From: DATJJW01 sp035491935
GTDB lineage: Bacteria > Pseudomonadota > Alphaproteobacteria > ATCC43930 > CGMCC-115725
Length of the DNA stretch: 8,003 bases
Assembly (NCBI GenBank): GCA_035491935.1
Contig: DATJJW010000226.1
Span: 1 to 8,003 of the forward strand
Direction of reading: 5' to 3'
The position numbers were made by a program, and so were the translations under genes. Within the stretch, counting starts at the first letter, position 1; every line of letters begins with the position of its first letter. Below the pieces are notes generated by a model. The model did not search any database. It had not been told where the DNA came from and saw only the letters and a program-made list of their open reading frames with translations. Positions 5,803 to 8,003 of the stretch are shown here, in pieces.

Positions 5803-5831
5803 TTTCTGAAGTATTTGATGTAACCAAATAC
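5791..5831. other. Two adjacent perfect dyads in the divergent region
   Basis: TCAGAA-N7-TTCTGA (5791-5809) and GTATTTG-N7-CAAATAC (5811-5831) are both perfect with 7-bp spacers. Their centres (5800 and 5821) are 21 bp, about two helical turns, apart. They lie 87-127 bp before the likely sulfotransferase start and could be operators or small RNA hairpins. No known regulator matches. Confidence 0.45.
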
Positions 5832-5917
5832 CACATTTGCGAATTTTGATTGCGTCAGGCACGGTTGCGGTCATTATCGGCAGCATTCGACAGTCATCTG
5901 ATCGGAATTCCGCGATC

Positions 5918-6763
5918 GTGAATAACACCGAACCATCGGCTGTGGCGGCCGGGCCGAAGAAATTGTTTCTAGTCGGATGTCCGCGCAGCGGCACGACTTG
6001 GCTGCAGATCGTCCTGGGCAGCCATCCCAAGGTCTCGACCGTGCGCGAGACACATCTGTTCGATCATTATGTCAACGAGCTCTATCAGCGTTTCCAGGCC
6101 GAGGAATACGCCTTCTCCAAGGATGGGCTACGCAATGTCCTGGACCTGGATGGGCTCGATGCATTGTGCCGCGGCTTCAGCCAAGGCGTGCTCGACCGCA
6201 TCGCCGCGCTGAAGCCCGAAGCCACCATCATATTGGAGAAGACCGCCAGCCATATCTGGTCGACGCGGGTGATGCGCCGCTTGCACCCGGATGCCTGGTT
6301 CCTGCATGTCGTGCGCGACCCGCGCGCGGTCGTCGCCTCGATCCTGGCCTACAGCAATCAGAGCTGGGCCGGGGGCGAGAAACCGGACGTGCCGATGGCG
6401 GCCAAGCTGTGGCGCAACGCCGTCACCATCGGCCATGTCGAGCTGGCGCAGCTCGGCCCCCGGCGCATCGAACTGCGCTATGAAGATATGACGGACGATC
6501 CGGAAGGGACTTTGCGGCGATTGCTGGCCGCGCTGGATCTCGAGCCCATCGCCTATGATGCGGCGCAATTCTCGATCGATGCGCTGCGCCAGGGCAATGG
6601 AGACGCGCCTACCCGTGATCCGCGCTGGGAAAATCGGGAGAATTTCTTCCGTCGCGGCACGGTCGATGGTTGGCGCCAGGATCTCAGCCCTCAGGACGTC
6701 GCGATCATCGAGGCGATCTGCGGCGACCTGATGGCCGAGTTGGGCTATACGCCGGAAGCCTGA
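5918..6763 (+). CDS. Sulfotransferase family protein
   Basis: Sulfotransferases move a sulfuryl group from PAPS onto an alcohol, amine, sugar or lipid. This 281-residue protein has the PAPS 5'-phosphosulfate loop VGCPRSGTTWLQ (19-30), the 3'-phosphate segment HVVRDPRAVVASIL (130-143), LRYEDM (186-191) and the C-terminal cofactor segment FFRRGTVDGWRQDLS (243-257), spanning a complete catalytic domain. The start is uncertain. The frame is open from a TTG at 5837, but the first 27 residues are not family-like; GTG at 5918 gives a short lead into the domain, though its GGAA site 10 bases upstream is weak. No signal peptide or membrane segment is seen, so it is cytoplasmic. It is divergent from crcB and converges on the next gene with an 18-bp gap. 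The acceptor is unknown, and no PAPS-synthesis or glycan gene is adjacent. Confidence 0.88.
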   Translation: MNNTEPSAVAAGPKKLFLVGCPRSGTTWLQIVLGSHPKVSTVRETHLFDHYVNELYQRFQAEEYAFSKDGLRNVLDLDGLDALCRGFSQGVLDRIAALKPEATIILEKTASHIWSTRVMRRLHPDAWFLHVVRDPRAVVASILAYSNQSWAGGEKPDVPMAAKLWRNAVTIGHVELAQLGPRRIELRYEDMTDDPEGTLRRLLAALDLEPIAYDAAQFSIDALRQGNGDAPTRDPRWENRENFFRRGTVDGWRQDLSPQDVAIIEAICGDLMAELGYTPEA

Positions 6764-6781
6764 TCCAACCGGCCGGATGCT

Positions 6782-7519
6782 TCAGGCGGCAGGCTGGGCC
6801 ACCGTCAGCCCGTTGACGCTGTGCTTGGCGATGAGACGCGCCACCAGCCCCGACGCCTTCGCCTCCTCGACGAAATCGCTGATGAAGGCGGCGGCTGCGG
6901 TATTGGCCTTGGCCGTGCCGATCGCCTGCAGCACCGCGGTGAACTGGCCGTCGAGGATGCGCGAGCCCGGCAGCAAAGCCGCCTGCGGCAGCAGCGCCGG
7001 GCGCAGCCCCGCCAACGCCTCCAGCTTTTCCGCCTTGAACTGCGCGAAGGCGGCATCCAGACCGTCGACCCGCACCAGCGTCGCGTGGCGGATGTTGCGT
7101 TCGAGCCAGAGATCGTAAGCCGCCCGCGCCGCCACGGCGATGCGCACCCCTGGCCGGTCGATATCGGCGATCGCCTTCAGGGGCGAGCCGGCCGGTACCA
7201 GATAAGTCGACTCGATTTCGACATAGGCCGGGCTGAAGGCGATGGTCTGGGCACGCTGGGGCTCGGAGCCCACCAGCACGATGCCGCATTCGCCCACCGC
7301 ATCGGCCGTGTCGCCCGCGCGCTCATAGGTCCGGTACCGCACCGGCACGCCCAGCCGCTCGGCGATGGCCGCCGCCATGTCGGGCGAGACGCCGGTGGGC
7401 TCGCCCGCAGGCCCACGCCCCGTCACCAGCAGCGGATTGCTGAGATTGATCCCGGCGTCGAGCGTCCCGCTCGGCGCCAGCTGATTGATGACTTCCTTGG
7501 CGATTTGTACCGGCGACAT
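6782..7519 (-). CDS. Family-3 solute-binding-domain protein without signal peptide
   Basis: This 245-residue protein resembles extracellular solute-binding proteins of family 3 (amino-acid ABC transporter type): GTLDAGINLSNPLL (18-31), then GEPTGVSPDMAAAIAERLGVPVRYRTY (39-65), SEPQRAQTIAFSPAYVEIESTYLVPAGSPL (85-114) and DRPGVRIAVAARAAYDLWL (121-139) follow the family's lobe order. The length suits a mature binding protein. However, the start MSPVQIAKEVINQLAPSG has no hydrophobic signal segment. The ATG at 7519 is well supported by GGAGG 6 bases upstream, so the export signal is not simply missed by a wrong start. It is probably a cytoplasmic ligand-binding or sensor protein. No permease or ATPase gene is adjacent. 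It is divergent from hemP. The ligand cannot be predicted. Confidence 0.8.
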   Translation of the reverse strand: MSPVQIAKEVINQLAPSGTLDAGINLSNPLLVTGRGPAGEPTGVSPDMAAAIAERLGVPVRYRTYERAGDTADAVGECGIVLVGSEPQRAQTIAFSPAYVEIESTYLVPAGSPLKAIADIDRPGVRIAVAARAAYDLWLERNIRHATLVRVDGLDAAFAQFKAEKLEALAGLRPALLPQAALLPGSRILDGQFTAVLQAIGTAKANTAAAAFISDFVEEAKASGLVARLIAKHSVNGLTVAQPAA

Positions 7520-7530
7520 GACGATCCTCC

Positions 7531-7572
7531 CCTTCTCTTGGCTTCCTCACCCCCGCCCCTAACACGAGAAGG
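7531..7572 (-). other. Inverted repeat next to the solute-binding gene RBS
   Basis: On the minus strand CCTTCTC (7572-7566) can pair with GAGAAGG (7537-7531), and the second arm directly abuts the GGAGG ribosome binding site at 7530-7526. An overlapping alternative stem, CCCGCC (7552-7557) with GGCGGG (7571-7576), could compete. Both have long loops, so any translational effect is speculative. Confidence 0.25.
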
Positions 7573-7625
7573 CGGGCGGTACCAGGGCGTTCCGCTTCGG
7601 GCCCGATATGTTCGAGCCTCTTAGG

Positions 7626-7669
7626 CATGTTGCGAATGAAAATCAGTCATGTTGAGAATGAAAATCAGT
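7626..7669 (+). promoter_or_regulatory. Tandem Fur-box-like repeats upstream of hemP
   Basis: Two head-to-tail 22-bp copies (7626-7647 and 7648-7669) differ at one base: TTGCGAATGAAAATCAGT versus TTGAGAATGAAAATCAGT at their core. TGAGAATGAAAATCA in the second matches 12 of 15 bases of the classical Fur box TGATAATGATTATCA. The repeats end 78 bp before the hemP ATG, and hemP genes are commonly repressed by iron-loaded Fur. A weak -35-like TTGCGC (7669-7674) with TATCGA 17 bp downstream (7692-7697) abuts them, so a bound repressor would block it. Confidence 0.7.
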
Positions 7670-7697
7670 TGCGCACCAGGATAAAGCCGCGTATCGA

Positions 7698-7712
7698 TGC
7701 GAACCGTTCGCA
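7698..7712. other. Perfect 15-bp dyad in the hemP leader
   Basis: TGCGAAC-C-GTTCGCA is perfectly symmetrical with a single central base, the 7-1-7 geometry used by Fur-type dimers, but its sequence is not a standard Fur box. It lies 36 bp before the hemP start, downstream of the tandem boxes. It could be a second operator or a stem in the 5' leader RNA. Its reverse strand shares GTTGCGAA with the first tandem repeat. Confidence 0.45.
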
Positions 7713-7747
7713 ACAACTAACCCAATACCGACGGGACATAGCCGACC

Positions 7748-7939
7748 ATGATGGCAGGAAAGCCTCCATCTTCCGCCGTGGCGCCCAACGTTCCGGCGGC
7801 CTCAGCACCGGAAGCGCAGACACCCAGCATCAGCAGCGAGGAATTGCTGCGCGGCGGCCGGGAGCTGATCATCCGTCACCGGGACGACTGCTATCGTCTG
7901 CGCCTGACCGGCAACGACAAGCTGATCCTGGTGAAGTAG
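7748..7939 (+). CDS. hemP: Hemin uptake protein HemP
   Basis: HemP is a small protein of heme-uptake loci, needed for or promoting expression of heme-acquisition genes in several proteobacteria; its biochemical role is less settled than that of the receptor. This one has 63 residues. The conserved core is at about 29-63: SSEELLRGGRELIIRH then YRLRLTGNDKLILVK, the typical HemP C-terminus. The first 28 residues are a Pro/Ala/Ser-rich, probably disordered extension. Two ATG codons are adjacent (7748 and 7751); no strong ribosome binding site is seen, ACGGGA being about 11 bases upstream. Tandem Fur-like boxes and a 15-bp dyad precede it, indicating iron repression. A heme receptor or transporter gene may follow beyond the right edge; the last 64 bases show no gene start. 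Confidence 0.9.
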   Translation: MMAGKPPSSAVAPNVPAASAPEAQTPSISSEELLRGGRELIIRHRDDCYRLRLTGNDKLILVK

Positions 7940-8003
7940 CCCCGGCCCTGACGCCTCGGAGCCCGGATTGGGATCGACCCAGCCACACCACCCACCTTCT
8001 AGC

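Noticed and set aside
6758..6787. GCCTGA/TCAGGC inverted repeat between the convergent sulfotransferase and solute-binding genes as a bidirectional terminator
   Set aside because: The symmetry arises because both genes end in the codons GCC TGA; the loop is long and no T-tract is present.
7626..7669. Possible CRISPR-like or insertion-related direct repeats
   Set aside because: There are only two abutting copies with no spacer; their Fur-box-like core and position before hemP explain them better.

Overview
The window is GC-rich (except two AT-rich intergenic islands near 2160-2260 and 5745-5850) and looks like the chromosome of a flagellated alphaproteobacterium, probably in or near the Rhodospirillales. 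The clues are a MotB with an alphaproteobacterial-type periplasmic region, a CheZ-type phosphatase, and a HemP behind Fur-type boxes. The placement is inference from gene content and protein character; no search was run.

Layout: the 3' part of motB (+, cut by the left edge) converges on a MarR-family regulator (-). A 378-bp non-coding stretch follows, then a minus-strand pair of a TusA-family sulfur carrier downstream of a CheZ-like phosphatase (15 bp apart). After a 220-bp gap with two GC hairpins come an alpha/beta hydrolase (-) and the fluoride exporter crcB (-). The crcB leader holds a fluoride (crcB-motif) riboswitch with a candidate promoter upstream and an intrinsic terminator downstream. 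Beyond an AT-rich divergent region lies a sulfotransferase (+), converging on a cytoplasmic-looking family-3 solute-binding protein (-). The last gene is hemP (+), preceded by two tandem 22-bp Fur-box-like repeats and a perfect 15-bp dyad.

How the genes fit together: motB (stator) and cheZ (CheY-P dephosphorylation) belong to flagellar motility and chemotaxis. crcB, its riboswitch and its terminator form a complete fluoride-responsive unit. hemP and its boxes form an iron-responsive heme-uptake unit. The MarR regulator, hydrolase, sulfotransferase and solute-binding protein are separate accessory genes whose substrates cannot be read from sequence.

No mobile element, CRISPR array, tRNA or rRNA is visible. 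I see no wholly new multi-gene system. The most unusual signals are two FliM/CheZ-like CheY-binding peptides in the CheZ tail, paired dyads with centres 21 bp apart before the sulfotransferase, the 7-1-7 dyad in the hemP leader, and a solute-binding protein without a signal peptide.
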